A DNA stretch of 64,000 bases from Vespula vulgaris (taxonomy: Eukaryota; Arthropoda; Insecta; Hymenoptera; Vespidae): positions 17,855,058 to 17,919,057 of the forward strand of contig NC_066587.1 of assembly GCF_905475345.1 (NCBI RefSeq). The letters are read 5' to 3'. This document shows positions 1-11,654 of the stretch, piece after piece (within the stretch, counting starts at the first letter, position 1; every line of letters begins with the position of its first letter). The position numbers and the translations under genes were made by a program. A model generated the notes under the pieces. It searched no databases and was not told where the DNA came from. It saw only the letters and a program-made list of their open reading frames with translations.

Positions 1-1965
1 ACGAAGACTGGTATCCTTTAAATAATTATTTTGTCACAAGAAAAGAAAAAAAAAGAAAGAAAGGAGAACGATATAAAAAAGTCCAAGAGTAGTAACCACC
101 TTGCTCCTATAAATATTCAATTTTAATGATATCTCTATGCAAAGTAATACAATAATTTTATTATTGATGTCCTTTTTCTATTTGCAGTATTTACATGGGC
201 TAATGCAATTCTTAGATCGGTGAAGAATACGAGTGGTTATTTTAATCTTGCGAATTATAATATATATGCATACACACACACACGTACACTCCTTAAACAC
301 ATATATACTCACATAACTAGCAAAGTGAAATTTTAAATAAAAAATTAAAATTATATATCCGTTTAGATATTTCCGTTCTAAACCACCGTCGCAACCATGG
401 AGCCCTGGCTATTATCGAAATACATTCACCAGGAGACCTCTGTTTGCTATTTTACTTTCTCTAACGTTTATTCTCTCCACTTCCTTCCCCTTTCTTAAGC
501 AAATTGACTCTCGTTCATTACTTCGAGAAACAATTCAGCGGATGCTACATAACTCGGCTCGACGAGGTGATGGCGGTCGTGCGGGGATGGAGGGTAGGGG
601 GTGGGATACGGGAATAAAGTAAAGGGAAGTTATCGTTCCTTTCACGATGGCGAAGAAAATTCTGTTTTGTATTTGATAGAACGCTTTAGCCGGAGAACGA
701 TGAAAAGAACGACATGTAAACATCCATTATATTTTGCGTTCGAACGAGAATTACGAAAGAACGGAATAGAGAAAGTCTAAGTCGAAGATGAAATATCGAA
801 TGAATGATTTCAATCATTGAATAGCATTTGTTTAAATCCGATTCTATTATTTATCTCTCTCTCTCTCTCTCTCTTTTCTTTCTTTCTTTTTTTTTTTTTT
901 TAATTCATAGAAAAATACCGCGATTACGAAATTTATCTTTCTCTCTCTCTGTTTCTTTTTTTCTTCTAACTCTAACGCCAGCTCATACAATTTGTTTTTT
1001 CGAGCTATTTTGACATCGGGATATTTTTAATTACTTTTCATCTAATTATTCTTCTGTAATGAGAGCAAAAAGGAAAGTAAGAATATTTATTCCCGAAGGA
1101 TAATTCTTTTGTTTAAATTAAAAAAAAAAAAAAAAGAAGAAGAAGAAAAAGATTTTTAAGTACTTGCAGCTTGGGCGCGTGACAAAAATATGTTTTTTAA
1201 AATACTCAGTCAAATGACTCGGGCCATTTTTATAATTTCCCAACTCGTATTATATCATATACGTGTATGTATATATATATATATGTATGCGTATGTTTCT
1301 CATTATATTATAATTTCTTTCTTTGATAACAAATTGTAAGAGCTTTTATACAATAAATTTGATCGTTCGTCTATCGTACAGGGAAACAACGAGCATATCA
1401 CGAATGTTTTGTTAAATTAATTTTTATTTAATAACAGATTTAATAGTTTTCTTCATATATGACGAATTTCTGATAGATTTTTTTTTCTTTTTTTAATTCC
1501 TAGAAAAAGACACGCAATAGGGATATTTTTATATTCTTTTATTATAATCGATATTTACTTAACGCTGAATTTAATGGTGTTTTTTTTTTCTTTTCTTTTT
1601 TTTTCGATAAGTTCAAAGATGCAAATGGTATTGAAATAACTATACAAGTCGATACACAACAATATCATTCATCATTATCGGTCTGATTTTTCTTTTCGTT
1701 TAGCATCGCATCGGTAAAAACGTTTTTCGTTTTCTCTCTCGTTCGGACGATCGTGAGTAACTTCTGGGTAATAAGATCTTCATAATCCATGGAATTAGAG
1801 AAAGGAAGGAAAGTCGTGATATGCGTGCACTGGTTACGTGCCGTAAAATTTCTAAAAGCAATCTCGAACCGTAGACGCTAGTGCAAGCGCTAGCAGAAAA
1901 GGGGTATTAGAGTTTTGTGCGAGGAAAATTGTGATACCGTGAAGGTCAGAGAGAATTTCTTTCCT

Positions 1966-1997
<32 letters not shown>

Positions 1998-2177
1998 GAG
2001 CGTGCGATTTTTCTTTCTTTTCTAAATGAGAGAATAAAAAGAAAGAAAGAAAGAAAAGAAAAAGGAAAAAAAAAAACGAGAAAGATAAACGGGAAGCGTG
2101 CTCGCAGTTGTATAGGGACGGATATTATGTTGGCCGTGCTGTGAAAATTAATTACAAACTGTATTTCTCTTTCTTTC

Positions 2178-2245
<68 letters not shown>

Positions 2246-2644
2246 CCTCTTTATCTTTCGTTCTTGCGAGGACACGAGAAAGCTCGTAGGATAGCAGGAA
2301 AAACGTTATGACGAGAAAAGTAACTCTTCTTTTACCAGTCCTAGTAATGACACACGTTGGTGTGTTACTTTTCTAGTTACACACACATACACACACTTGC
2401 GCGCGCACGTGTATTTTTTGTACACATTTATATATACCTATACGTGTATACCTTTATACGTAAACAGTTAACGTTTTATACCGTCTATTTCGTTTTACGA
2501 TCTACGCTTAGCAGCTTACCGAAATAATAAATTATTAATATGTATTTGCTTCGACTCGTATTCATTACGATCGAGGTGAATCGAGTTCACGACGTCAACG
2601 ACGTCGGGACTTTCATTTAAACGCTCGTTTCGGGAACGACCAAG
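1..2644. other. Non-coding AT-rich stretch with CT tracts
   Basis: No supportable gene. It contains short (CA)n and (TA)n runs near 270-290 and 1265-1285, T-rich tracts near 880-900 and 1580-1600, and (CT)n tracts near 857-873 and 1965-1989. A large CT array covers about 2169-2250. The least repetitive part is about 1720-1940, which holds a near-palindromic CGCTAGTGCAAGCGCTAG. A small exact dyad, AGTCA-AA-TGACT, lies at 1208-1219. The open frames here (535-723 minus, 1946-2275 minus, 2108-2311 plus) are mostly repeat translations with no recognisable domain. Confidence 0.6.
397..498 (+). other. 33-codon small ORF with strong start context
   Basis: An ATG at 397 sits in the context GCAACCATGG, close to an ideal eukaryotic start. 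It opens a 33-residue frame beginning MEPWLLSKYIHQETS and ending in TAA at 496-498. It is not a simple-repeat translation, unlike most frames in the window. I recognise no domain and see no clear splice partner. It could be a translated small ORF, the start of a first exon, or chance. Confidence 0.12.
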
Positions 2645-3480
2645 TAGACGATGAACGTCGAAACGACGATAGATATTAAATGATAGAATTTAGCTTAACA
2701 TTGACAAAAGGATTCTAATTGTTATAAATAGACGGGATATTTATCTTCGAAAGAATTTTTCTGAATTTATATATATATATTTCTTTTTTTCTTTCTTTCT
2801 ATTCACGTTAATGGTACGTTCAATTATTTGTCGATCGTTTTGTTACCTATCGTTAATTTTACTTAAGTACTTAGGTGAAACATATAGACGATAGATATTA
2901 AATGGAATGGCTTCGGTAACATTGATAAAAAGATTACAATTATTTTATATATATATATATAAAATATCGGATATTTTTATTTTTGGAAGATTTTCTTTTT
3001 TCTTCTTTTTTTTTTATATATCTTTATATTAATGATAAGTTAGATTATTTGCCGATCGATAAATACCTATAATTAATTGTACTTAAATACTTAGACGAAC
3101 GTAACGACGATAGATATTAAATGATCTGATTTGTTTCGACATTGATAAGAAGATTTAAATCATTATATACATATATCGGATATTTATTTTCGGAAGAATT
3201 TTTTTTCCTTTTCTCTTTTTTATCTTCTTATTAATAATACTTTAGATTGATTGCCGATCGATAAATACCTATAGTTAATTGTATTACAATACTTAAACGA
3301 ATGTAACGATAATAGATATTAAATGATATGATTTAGTTCTATATTGATGACAAGATTAAAATCATAATATATATATATTAGAAAGAATTTTTTTTTATTT
3401 CGTCGTTAATAGTACGTACGTTAAATTATTTGCCGATCTTTAGGTATCGTTAATTGTAGATACTTAAGATTTAAGTGAAA
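2645..3480. repeat. Degenerate tandem array, four copies of ~200-220 bp
   Basis: The phrase GATAGATATTAAATG, or a one-base variant, recurs at 2668-2682, 2890-2904, 3109-3123 and 3311-3325, giving periods of 222, 219 and 202 bp. Each copy carries the same ordered landmarks: that phrase, then an ACATTGATAA-like phrase, a TCGGATATTTAT-like phrase and a GAAGAATTTTT T-tract. An ATTTGCCGATCGATAAATACCTAT-type segment and a TTAATTGTACTTAA-like end close the unit. Copies have diverged and differ in the length of their (TA)n and T tracts. There is no ORF, so this is a minisatellite-scale intronic or intergenic tandem duplication. Its origin is unknown. Confidence 0.85.
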
Positions 3481-4094
3481 GGATTTATCCTGTGTCCTTT
3501 TTTTTTATCACTTAAAAGAATCACTTTCTTTCGTTCATTCTTTCCTTCCTTCCTTTTTTCTTTCTTTCTTTCTTTCTTTCTTTCTTTTTTTCCTTTCAGG
3601 AAGACTTAAATCTCTCTTTTTTAACATTGAAAACGAAATCGGAAGCACAGGGTTTTAGGTTTTTTCCTCGTCCAACGTTACGTGTCTCATTTTCTCTTAT
3701 TTTTCTCTATCTTCTTCGTCTTCTTCTTCTTCTTCTTCTTCTTCTTCTTCTTTCTGTCTCCTCTTAGCTACGGACTAATTGAATGCTTTCTCAGAGAGAA
3801 CGATTCTCAATTTATGCGGCCTCCTTGGAGAGAGGAACGAGCCTCTCTCTCTCTCTCTCTCTCTCTTTCTCTACCTTTGAATATTCCAAGTGGACTATTA
3901 AAAGCGAATCATCCTCGAATTATGGAAAAGCCGAATAAATGTTTCGAATTAAAGTTATTACAGTCCGAACCTAACGATTAACTATTCATAGAGAAAGTTT
4001 CTCTTTCTTCATCCGGCTGAATTTTTTTTTCTTTTCTTTTTTTTTTGTTTTTCTCTTACCTTTCTTTCTTTTTCTCTTTCTTCCCTCAAAAGCA
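3481..4094. other. T-rich spacer with TTTC, TTC and CT microsatellites
   Basis: This separates the two tandem arrays. It holds a (TTTC)n run near 3560-3590, a (TTC)n run near 3715-3750, a (CT)n run near 3841-3866 and T-rich tracts near 4021-4080. A 99-residue frame at 3682-3981 spans it but is mostly Phe/Ser/Leu from the repeats. No gene is supported. Confidence 0.7.
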
Positions 4095-4830
4095 CAAAAC
4101 TGGGTGAAATCACAGCTGTGTTTTGTTTAGGAAAATAAGACCGAGAAAAAAATATCATTTCGTATTTGTATATCGTATGTGTGATTTATGAGGAAATTTT
4201 AAATGTTATATACGTATGATAGGCAACAAGTTTTTATTCGGGTTGGTGATTACGCGACATTTATTTCATTGATAGATGTATAAGTTTTTTATTTTTTTTT
4301 TTTTATTTTTTTTTTAAAAGCTCGATCGACGAATCACAGCTGTGCTTTGATAGAAAAACTTTGAAGAAGTACATGTATATATATATATATTTTGTTTGAT
4401 TTTATTTGATAAGAAAATATCTAAATGTAGAGAAACATAAGTATACAAGTTATGACTACATTAGATTATAATCGGATTGATTGTTAATCCGACATTTTTC
4501 TCATTGATAAATGTAGCAGTTTATTTATTTATTTATTTATTTTATTTTATTTCCGTTTTTTTTTATTTTTTAAGAAAAACTAATAAATCACAGATGTGCT
4601 TTCATAGAAATATAGTATCCAGGGAATATATATATATATGTACATACACACACACACACACATACACACACATATTGTCTCATTTTATTTCATGACAGAA
4701 TTCTAAATACATTCTTATATCTAAAGACAAATATATACGATTCTGTACCGATAGGCAACTGACTTTTAGATATTACATTTCGATTGGCGATACGCGACAT
4801 TCGTTTCATTGATAGGAAAAGAAGAAACGT
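4095..4830. repeat. Second degenerate tandem array, three copies
   Basis: ATCACAGCTGTG occurs at 4109-4120 and 4333-4344, and as ATCACAGATGTG at 4587-4598. A second landmark, GACATT-N2-TYTCATTGATA, follows in each copy at 4256-4274, 4491-4509 and 4796-4814. Order is preserved, with periods of roughly 224-305 bp; the variation comes from (TA)n, (CA)n, (TTTA)n and T tracts inside the units. The landmarks are unrelated to those of the neighbouring array. The CAGCTG E-box is intact in two copies and altered in the third. There is no ORF. Confidence 0.8.
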
Positions 4831-5400
4831 ATATACATACATACATATACATACATACATACATATATAGAAAATTTGAAGGAAGCACGAATACTGCGGT
4901 CTTCGATATTATGAAATTTTTCTTTATTCCTCGTAATATCTCACGGTGATGTGATACGGATATATTACGCGAAGAGAAAGAGAGAGAGAAAGACACACAC
5001 ACGCGCACACACACACACACACATACACATACAGACAAACAGACAGACAGACAGAAAGAGAAAGACAAAGATGGAGAGAAACGGAGGAAAGTTCGATATC
5101 GGCAAAGCGTCGCGTAGATGCCAATGCGGATAGGTATGTAGGTAGGTTGGTAGCTAGGTAGCTAGGTAGCTAGGTAGGTAGGTAGGTAGGTAGATAGGTA
5201 GGAAATCGAGAGACGCAAACTCAAGCTGACGAGATACGTTCTATTCTATTGTAGGTTGGTCGTACCGTAAGCAAGATCTACCATATTATTTCCTGCTACT
5301 GTTGCTGCTTCTGCTGCTACTGTTACTGCTATTGTTGTTGTTATTGTTGTTAGTGTCGTAGTTATTGTTGTTACCATCGTTTTTGTCGTTGAAATTAGGA
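4831..5400. repeat. Cluster of ACAT, CA, GACA, TAGG and TGY microsatellites
   Basis: In order this holds (ACAT)n near 4832-4868, a mixed GA/CA/(GACA) tract near 4976-5060, (TAGG/TAGC)n at about 5130-5213, and an imperfect TGC/TGT triplet tract near 5295-5390. Overlapping frames on both strands are repeat translations. Confidence 0.8.
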
Positions 5401-5849
5401 ATTAGATGTTGGACAAGATGAAATAGGAATAGTGGGTCTTACTCGCTCGCACATTCGAGAAAATCGGATATATCGGCCAATTTACTTTCACGAGATAATA
5501 TTTTCTACACGATAAGTCAGATACGTAGATACATAGATACATAGAACAAGAACGATAGAATACGATCAGAGAACAAAGGTGTTAATGTGTTTTTTGCACG
5601 TGAAATCATTTTTTTTTTTTTTTCTTTTTTTTTTCTATATCAAATTAAAAACGATTGAAACGATCGATACGATCGAAGATATTCGTTTAGAAAATAAAAC
5701 GTTATATATCATGTATTAGAATAATAATTAATCGGTATAACAAGGGCTTATTATTATACTATAGATTAAAGGAAATTTTGTTTTCGTCGTCTCTCACAGT
5801 CTCCTCCTTCGAACACTCTCTTCTCATCACCCTCACCCTCCTTCTCATT

Positions 5850-5889
<40 letters not shown>

Positions 5890-6396
5890 ACACCTGTCGT
5901 GCAATTCGTATCTCCCGAAAATTATTTCGATGGCTAAGGGACATCATGGATGCAACTTCTGTTCGACGGTCTGGTCTAATGTATTCTGTAACTAGATGGT
6001 AACGAGGTGCGATAACATTGAACACGTCCTAGGAGACAGTGGCATTCGTGACGACGTTTCTACGAGGAAGATGTAACGCCTTGGAACGAGGGTTACACAC
6101 GGACGCAATGTTTTCCTTGGTGTCTGTCTCATACTTATACGTACGTACGTACGTACGTATCATAAACGTAATAAAGGAGTATGGGGTCGGGTGAGACGTA
6201 GATAAGACATGAGATAAGAGTCTTCTAGGAGGGGAGAGGAACAAATAGGTAAAAGTTTAGTCGAGTTTATCAAAATATTTGACGAATCACGCGATTATGC
6301 TTTCTTTTCATTTTTTCTTTTTTTTTATTTCCTTTCTTCTTCTTCTTTTTTTTTTTTGTTCATTCCAAGTCGCATATAACAGCAGCGTATATTAAT
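5401..6396. other. Non-coding stretch with one unique island
   Basis: A poly-T run lies near 5610-5635 and a (CT)n tract near 5850-5890. About 5890-6120 is comparatively unique, with a CACCTGTC E-box just after the CT tract. An (ACGT)n run covers about 6136-6160. No gene is supported by the frames at 5778-6002 or 6029-6244. Confidence 0.55.
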
Positions 6397-6480
6397 TCGT
6401 TATACGGGATGTCGTAAAACGAAAGGACAAATTTTCTATCGTCGATCTATCACGATTGGGTTTATTTGTCGATTAAAATA
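6397..6480 (+). mobile_element. Possible terminal fragment of an interspersed repeat
   Basis: The segment starting TATACGGGATGTCGTAAAAC resembles, with substitutions, the TACAGGGTGTCNNAAAA phrase that from memory ends some insect interspersed repeats. Similar phrases lie on the opposite strand near 29996 and 63070. No coding remnant or target-site duplication was seen, so this is a weak, similarity-based call. Confidence 0.2.
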
Positions 6481-6698
6481 TTCCCTTCGTGGGAGTGGTA
6501 AATTCAGAACGATTTAAATGCAAATGAAATTTTGCCCTCGAATACTAATCCAGGGAATGATCGATTATGGGCTTCATTTGATATTTCAATCTCGTTCTGC
6601 GTACGCGTATTCGATCCCTCAGGCATATATATTGTTCGTTTCCGACGCTTCGACTAGTTCGCGTCGTTTGGAAAGTCACGTTTCCACTCTCAGTGGCC

Positions 6699-6759
<61 letters not shown>

Positions 6760-7499
6760 TTCTCTTTCTCTTTCAGGAACGAAAAACTTGGCGAAGCCAA
6801 GAGACGGGGAAAAGTGGTGGGGATGAGGATAGGGGTAGGGATAGGGGTTGGAGTTGGGCTTGGGCTTGGAATTGGAGGTTGAGGGTTGTGTCTGGGTTGG
6901 GATAGTAGCTAACAAATTCGCGGATGTCGCGAATGTCGCAAAACGCAAATTGGAAGGAAGATAAATAAAAGCGTAGCGCGAATGTGTATTCCGTCGTATA
7001 TAGTACTCTCATCAGGAGCGTCAACAGTGGTGGTAAAGTCGGCGTTTGCGTTTGAAAAAGCTTTGCCGATGGGAAGTTAGAAGACGCCGGTAGAAAATGA
7101 TTTTAGCACTTTGCTATAAACAAAATGTTTCTTTAGCGATCTTCGCTTAAAGATCGTAAAAATCTTGGTCGACTTATATAGCGCTGTCGTAAGAAAAAAA
7201 AAAAAAAACAAAAGTTATTCTTATTTGTTACAAAATGTGTTTGAGCGTTTGCGAAAGGAGACGAGTATACCAGAATGTTAAGGGTTATTTTTAATTCGTT
7301 GATTATAAGATCGAGATAGATAGATAGAGAAATAGAAAGAAAAAAGAAACTCGAGAGAGAAGAAGAAAGAGAATAAAGGGATAGGACAAAAGGTCATGGC
7401 TGCTGTCTCCGTTCTCTTTCTTTCTGTTGGATCTCCTTATAAATCTCGAAAGCGTTGCGAGTAGGACGTCGTTCTTCGCAAGAAGTAAGCTCGACACGT
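6481..7499. other. Non-coding stretch with long CT array and G-rich run
   Basis: Holds a unique part at 6500-6700, a (CT)n array at about 6705-6776, a G-rich run at 6819-6902 (see separate entry), and AT-rich sequence with a poly-A run near 7193-7208. A GA-rich purine tract covers about 7315-7380. The frames at 6518-6826 plus and 6676-6948 minus are dominated by the CT repeat. Confidence 0.6.
6832..6864 (+). other. G-quadruplex candidate
   Basis: On the plus strand, G runs of 4, 3, 4, 3 and 3 at 6832-6835, 6838-6840, 6844-6847, 6856-6858 and 6862-6864 are separated by loops of 2, 3, 8 and 3 bases. This satisfies the usual G3-loop rule if one eight-base loop is allowed. It lies within a G-rich purine/T stretch (about 6819-6902), which is unusual in this AT-rich window. 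Confidence 0.55.
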
Positions 7500-8174
7500 A
7501 AGGGTCTGCACGTTGAAATGTGGGTTACAGTCTCATAAGTAGAGCCCTGCCGCGAGTCGTAGTCGTATTAGTGCGCCCAGGGGCGAACGTGGAGGATTGT
7601 TCAGGAGAGGAGAAGAGAAGAGAAGGAAGAGGAGAGAAGGAAGAGGAGAAGAGAAATAGAAAGGAAGGAGGAAGAAGAGGATAGGTTCGAAGCAGTTCTA
7701 TACCCAGAGGCTGCTCCGTTGGTACCACTTCTACAGCTACCATCGCCGCCATCGCTACAGAGGACAACGATGACGACGATGACGACGATGACGACAAGGA
7801 AGAGTACAAGGATGACGATAGAGAGGACGAGGATGACGACGAGGATGACGACGAGGATGACGATGAGATCTCTAGAATGAAAATGGGAATGGAAATGGCA
7901 ATGCCGTCACGCTGCGCTATTGCCTGCTCTCTGTGTCTCTCTCTCTCTCTCTCTTTCTTTCTGTGTGTAAGTACGTTTTCACATCTATGTGTCTTTATAC
8001 TTATATGTATCTTTGACTTTGTGTATGTACGTATACATACATTTATATATGTATCTTTATCTGTATGTAGGATATCAGGGACACGACGACGACAACGTCT
8101 GCCGACTGGAGCCACGCTGTCGCTCCCACTGGCATCGATCCACCCCTCTCCGTACGACTTTTTGCAACGTCTCG

Positions 8175-8217
<43 letters not shown>

Positions 8218-8340
8218 AACAGCAGTAGCAGTAGCAACAGTAGCAACAGCAGTAGCTTTCGTAGGGCCTTCGGTCGTTTCGTCGAAAGAGTCCCTTTCAA
8301 CCGTCGAACTGTTCCTGTATGGTTTGTCCGTGGTTTTCTC
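7500..8340. other. GC-richer stretch with acidic-triplet repeat and GA tract
   Basis: Local GC is higher than in the surroundings. A GAG/GAC/GAT triplet tract covers about 7764-7868, giving Asp/Glu-rich translation on the plus strand and poly-Ser on the minus. A (GA)n tract lies at about 8178-8212, followed by an imperfect CAG/TAG triplet tract to about 8255. A plus-strand frame stays open from 7685 to 8500 and an overlapping minus-strand frame covers 7525-8115. Two long overlapping frames are expected from triplet repeats, so neither is called a gene. A 5' UTR or promoter-proximal segment is possible. Confidence 0.45.
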
Positions 8341-9202
8341 TCTTTCTCTCTCTAGATATATGTATATGTGTGTGTATGTATATATATATATATATTACTC
8401 TCTTCACTCACTACTCCTTCTGGACAGCAGCCCGTGCGATAAAATAGTTGGGAAGCTGGTACCCTCGTATCCGCGTGGATGCATACTCGAAACTCGTTAG
8501 CGTTGGCCGAGATTAAGGGTGGTTTCGTTAGATTCAATTTGCGTGTGATGAAGCGAGAACCTATTTCTTCCTTCCTTAAGTAGAAAGAAATCTTTTTGGT
8601 TCTTCGTAAAGAAGAGAAAAAAAAAGGAACGAAAAGTAAAGAAACGTAACAAAAAAGTAATTAAAATACGAACGCAATGACAGTCGCTGTTGAACAATAA
8701 TAAGGAGATTTTTCTTTTCGTCATTTAAAAGCAAAAGTTTTCGAACGGACAATGAAAAAAAAAAAAGAAGAAGAAGGAGAGAAAAAAAATATATGATAAG
8801 ATTCGTCAATGGCACCTCACTCGATATTTCCTTCAAATATTTCAGAATTATTAGAGTAAGGGTATTTTATAAAAATAGTTTCATAAGTAGAGCACCTAGA
8901 ATAGAATGTCTATGTACGTGTGCGTAAGTGTGTATACGTACACGCTTATATACGGGTACCAGTTCCGTGACATTTTTCCACGTGTACATATTTCTTCGCG
9001 ATGGCATTTAACGGGTGGAAGCAAGTAGAATGTTTAGAATGCTTCTCAGCGAGAGCGATGTTAAAGGCGTAGTTGAAGGAATTATGCGTTTCCGTGCTGA
9101 ACTCGTACACTTATACACGAGCTTATAACTTTCGACGAAAGGCACAAGTATTTTTCTTTCGACAAAAACTTTTAGTGGACAATTAATCGAGAAACGATCG
9201 TA

Positions 9203-9278
<76 letters not shown>

Positions 9279-10040
9279 AACTTTCTCGTCTAGGGAAATG
9301 ACGTCTGAACAGCATCGTTGTTATGAAATTGGGTCGGACAACGTTGAAAAATTGTTCATCCGAGTCCTCGCTGCTCGATTTTGAATGCAACTATTTACTT
9401 ATGCATGTATTTTAAAACATTCATAACGTGGATAGAGAGAAAGAGAGTCGTTTTAAAATCGTTTTTTCCATTCCGGCTTGCTCGAGAGAGAAAGAGAGAA
9501 AGAGGAAAAGAAAGAGAGAGAGAGAGAGAGAGAACATAGATAAAAATAACGGGTGCGGTGTGCGAGTACAAAACGCAAGCCATAACTATCGGACGCGCGA
9601 TCCGTTGAATCCAAAATTCGCGCCGCTTATGTTTCGCCGGTGGTCGTTAGTACGAACTACGTTCTACGTCTTCTCTTCTTCCTTTTTTCTCTTTTCTTCT
9701 CTTTTTCTCTCATTCTCTCTTGCGTCTAGCTTTCTCGCTTCATTCTGCTTAAAAACGTCGTACGTTCTCTTTAGGAAGAACCAAGAGAAAATTTACATCT
9801 CTGCGAGCGATAAAAATTCGCTGGATCTCGACTACCGGCGGCACTCCATTTTACTCGAAAGGGATGATTTGTCGCTGGAGAAGTACTTCCTTAGAGAGAG
9901 AAAGAGAGAGAGAGAGAGGGAGAGAAAGAAAGAACTTGGAATTAGTCGAGGCATGACCACCTCGTGCCAACTTTTTTCTCAACATCTTTTTTCAAATATT
10001 TTTTTTTATTCTCGTCAAAAAGGTTAAACGTAGTTTTGTT
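8341..10040. other. Non-coding stretch with one of the longest CT arrays
   Basis: Contains a (TA)/(GT) tract at 8355-8396, A-rich sequence at 8610-8790, and a comparatively unique island at about 8930-9200. A nearly pure (CT)n array of about 36 units covers 9205-9276. GA tracts lie near 9480-9532 and 9895-9930. The 199-residue plus frame at 9428-10027 is built largely from GA/CT-derived Arg-Glu and Ser-Phe-Leu, and shows no domain. Confidence 0.6.
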
Positions 10041-10072
10041 ATTCTCAAGCAAAAATATAGTATATATATAGT

Positions 10073-10113
<41 letters not shown>

Positions 10114-10340
10114 TAATAATTATATATTATTGCATTACACTATCTGTACTAGCAGTACATAATTATCATCTATTCTATATCCACCTACTACTAGACGATA
10201 ATATATACCGTAGGTATTAACTACTCTAATATAACAATAGTAGTAGTAGTTAGTATATACATATATATATATATCTAGTTAAGTTAGTTACCAACATATA
10301 TAGAATATATATATTAGTTCAGAGAACAGTATAATAAGCT
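10041..10340. repeat. TA array and ATA/TAG-rich tract
   Basis: A (TA)n run covers about 10076-10112. It is followed by low-complexity TA/TAG/ACTA-type sequence to about 10330, including a (TAG)n stretch near 10238-10252. No gene. Confidence 0.7.
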
Positions 10341-10830
10341 GATTAAGATGATAACTTTGACAGTAAATCTGTATCTTTTAATTCGCTTTTGTTTCTTTCA
10401 TACGTACAGTATACATGTACGTATCTATGTATGTATTTATGTCCGTACAAAGGGAATATGATATAGAGGTCGAAAAAGCTTTCGCGGTGGTTACTAGCGT
10501 GTCGACTTATGCCTTTAGTAGACTAGCACAGTTAGTACTGAACGTGACCTTTACAAGAGGAATCTCTCGCGCCCTTATACCTGTGTGTTACGAGTGACAT
10601 CATGAGTCAGCTACGTTAATTAGCGAATTCAAGTGGCTTGCCCGCTGCACTAAGTGGGTCTCTAGTTTTTGAAGAAGAAGAGTAGCTGAGACAACGGTAA
10701 ATGCTTTCAATGCAAAAAGGAGCTCCTTTATTACCTGTCTACTTTAATAACGAAGCGAACCGTCGACAATCGGCTGCCTGGGTCTTTAACCTCGCCAACT
10801 GCTCCAAATGCTATCTCCTTGTGATATCAT
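10341..10830. other. Unique non-repetitive island
   Basis: About 490 bp of mixed composition with few repeats, including ATGAGTCAG (an AP-1-type site) near 10602 and TTAATTAGCGAATTC shortly after. A frame at 10701-11153 starts in unique sequence (MLSMQKGAPLLPVYFNNEA) but soon runs into T-rich repeat. Candidate regulatory or transcribed sequence; no domain recognised. Confidence 0.35.
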
Positions 10831-11327
10831 TATTTGTATCCATCTTTCTCTCTCTCTCTCTCTTTTTCTCTGTTTCTCGTTTTCTATCTTTACCATATCC
10901 TTTCCCTCTTCGCAATCATCAAAGAAGCAAAAACTTCTTTGATCGTTTTACCTCGCTGGTTTTCTTTTTCTTTTTTTTTTTCATTTTTTCCTCCACTTCC
11001 TCCCCCTATTTGTTGTTTTTCTCTTTTTTTTTCTTTCTTTCTTTCTTTCATTCTTTTATGTTCTTTTTTTTTTTGCTTCGTTTCTTCCTTTTCTCTTCTC
11101 TTCTGCTCCTTCGCCACTCGCAAAACGATTCGTCTCTCATTTTGACAAGGTAATTAATGACGATACGCGAAGATACAAATGGAATTTTGTTAGGTCGGTG
11201 GTGGTAGTGGTTAAGTACGTACGTAGAAAAGATCTTACTGGTAAGGATTAAACGAATAATAAGATTCTATTAAGCTAAAGTAAAAGTCGTTGGGTAAGAA
11301 GAAGAAGAAGAAGAAGAAAAGTTTTTT

Positions 11328-11366
<39 letters not shown>

Positions 11367-11400
11367 CTCTCTCTTTCGTTTTTCCTCTTATCCCTCTTTT
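10831..11400. other. CT and poly-pyrimidine stretch
   Basis: A long pyrimidine-rich stretch (about 10840-11115) contains CT, TTTC and T runs. An AT-rich piece follows, then (AAG)n near 11298-11320 and (CT)n near 11336-11372. Frames on both strands are repeat translations. Confidence 0.65.
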
Positions 11401-11617
11401 CCCTCGCACGTGTGTAAGAAAACTTTTGTCATCTTTAATGTAATCGTCATTCGTGGAAATTCACATAGCCGAGTAATCCCCTCGTTTTCGCCGGAAATGC
11501 CCCCACGGGAGAAAGCGTTGTCTAGTACAAGAGAGTATGAACGAGATAGAGGCTCAGACAGACAGACAGACAGACAGAAACAGAGAAAGAGAGAAGAAGA
11601 TAGAAGAAGATAGAGAG

Positions 11618-11654
<37 letters not shown>

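Noticed and set aside
7528..8897. A ~20-bp phrase (TCATAAGTAGAGC) shared near 7532 and 8880
   Set aside because: The match ends quickly on both sides; could be chance in 64 kb.
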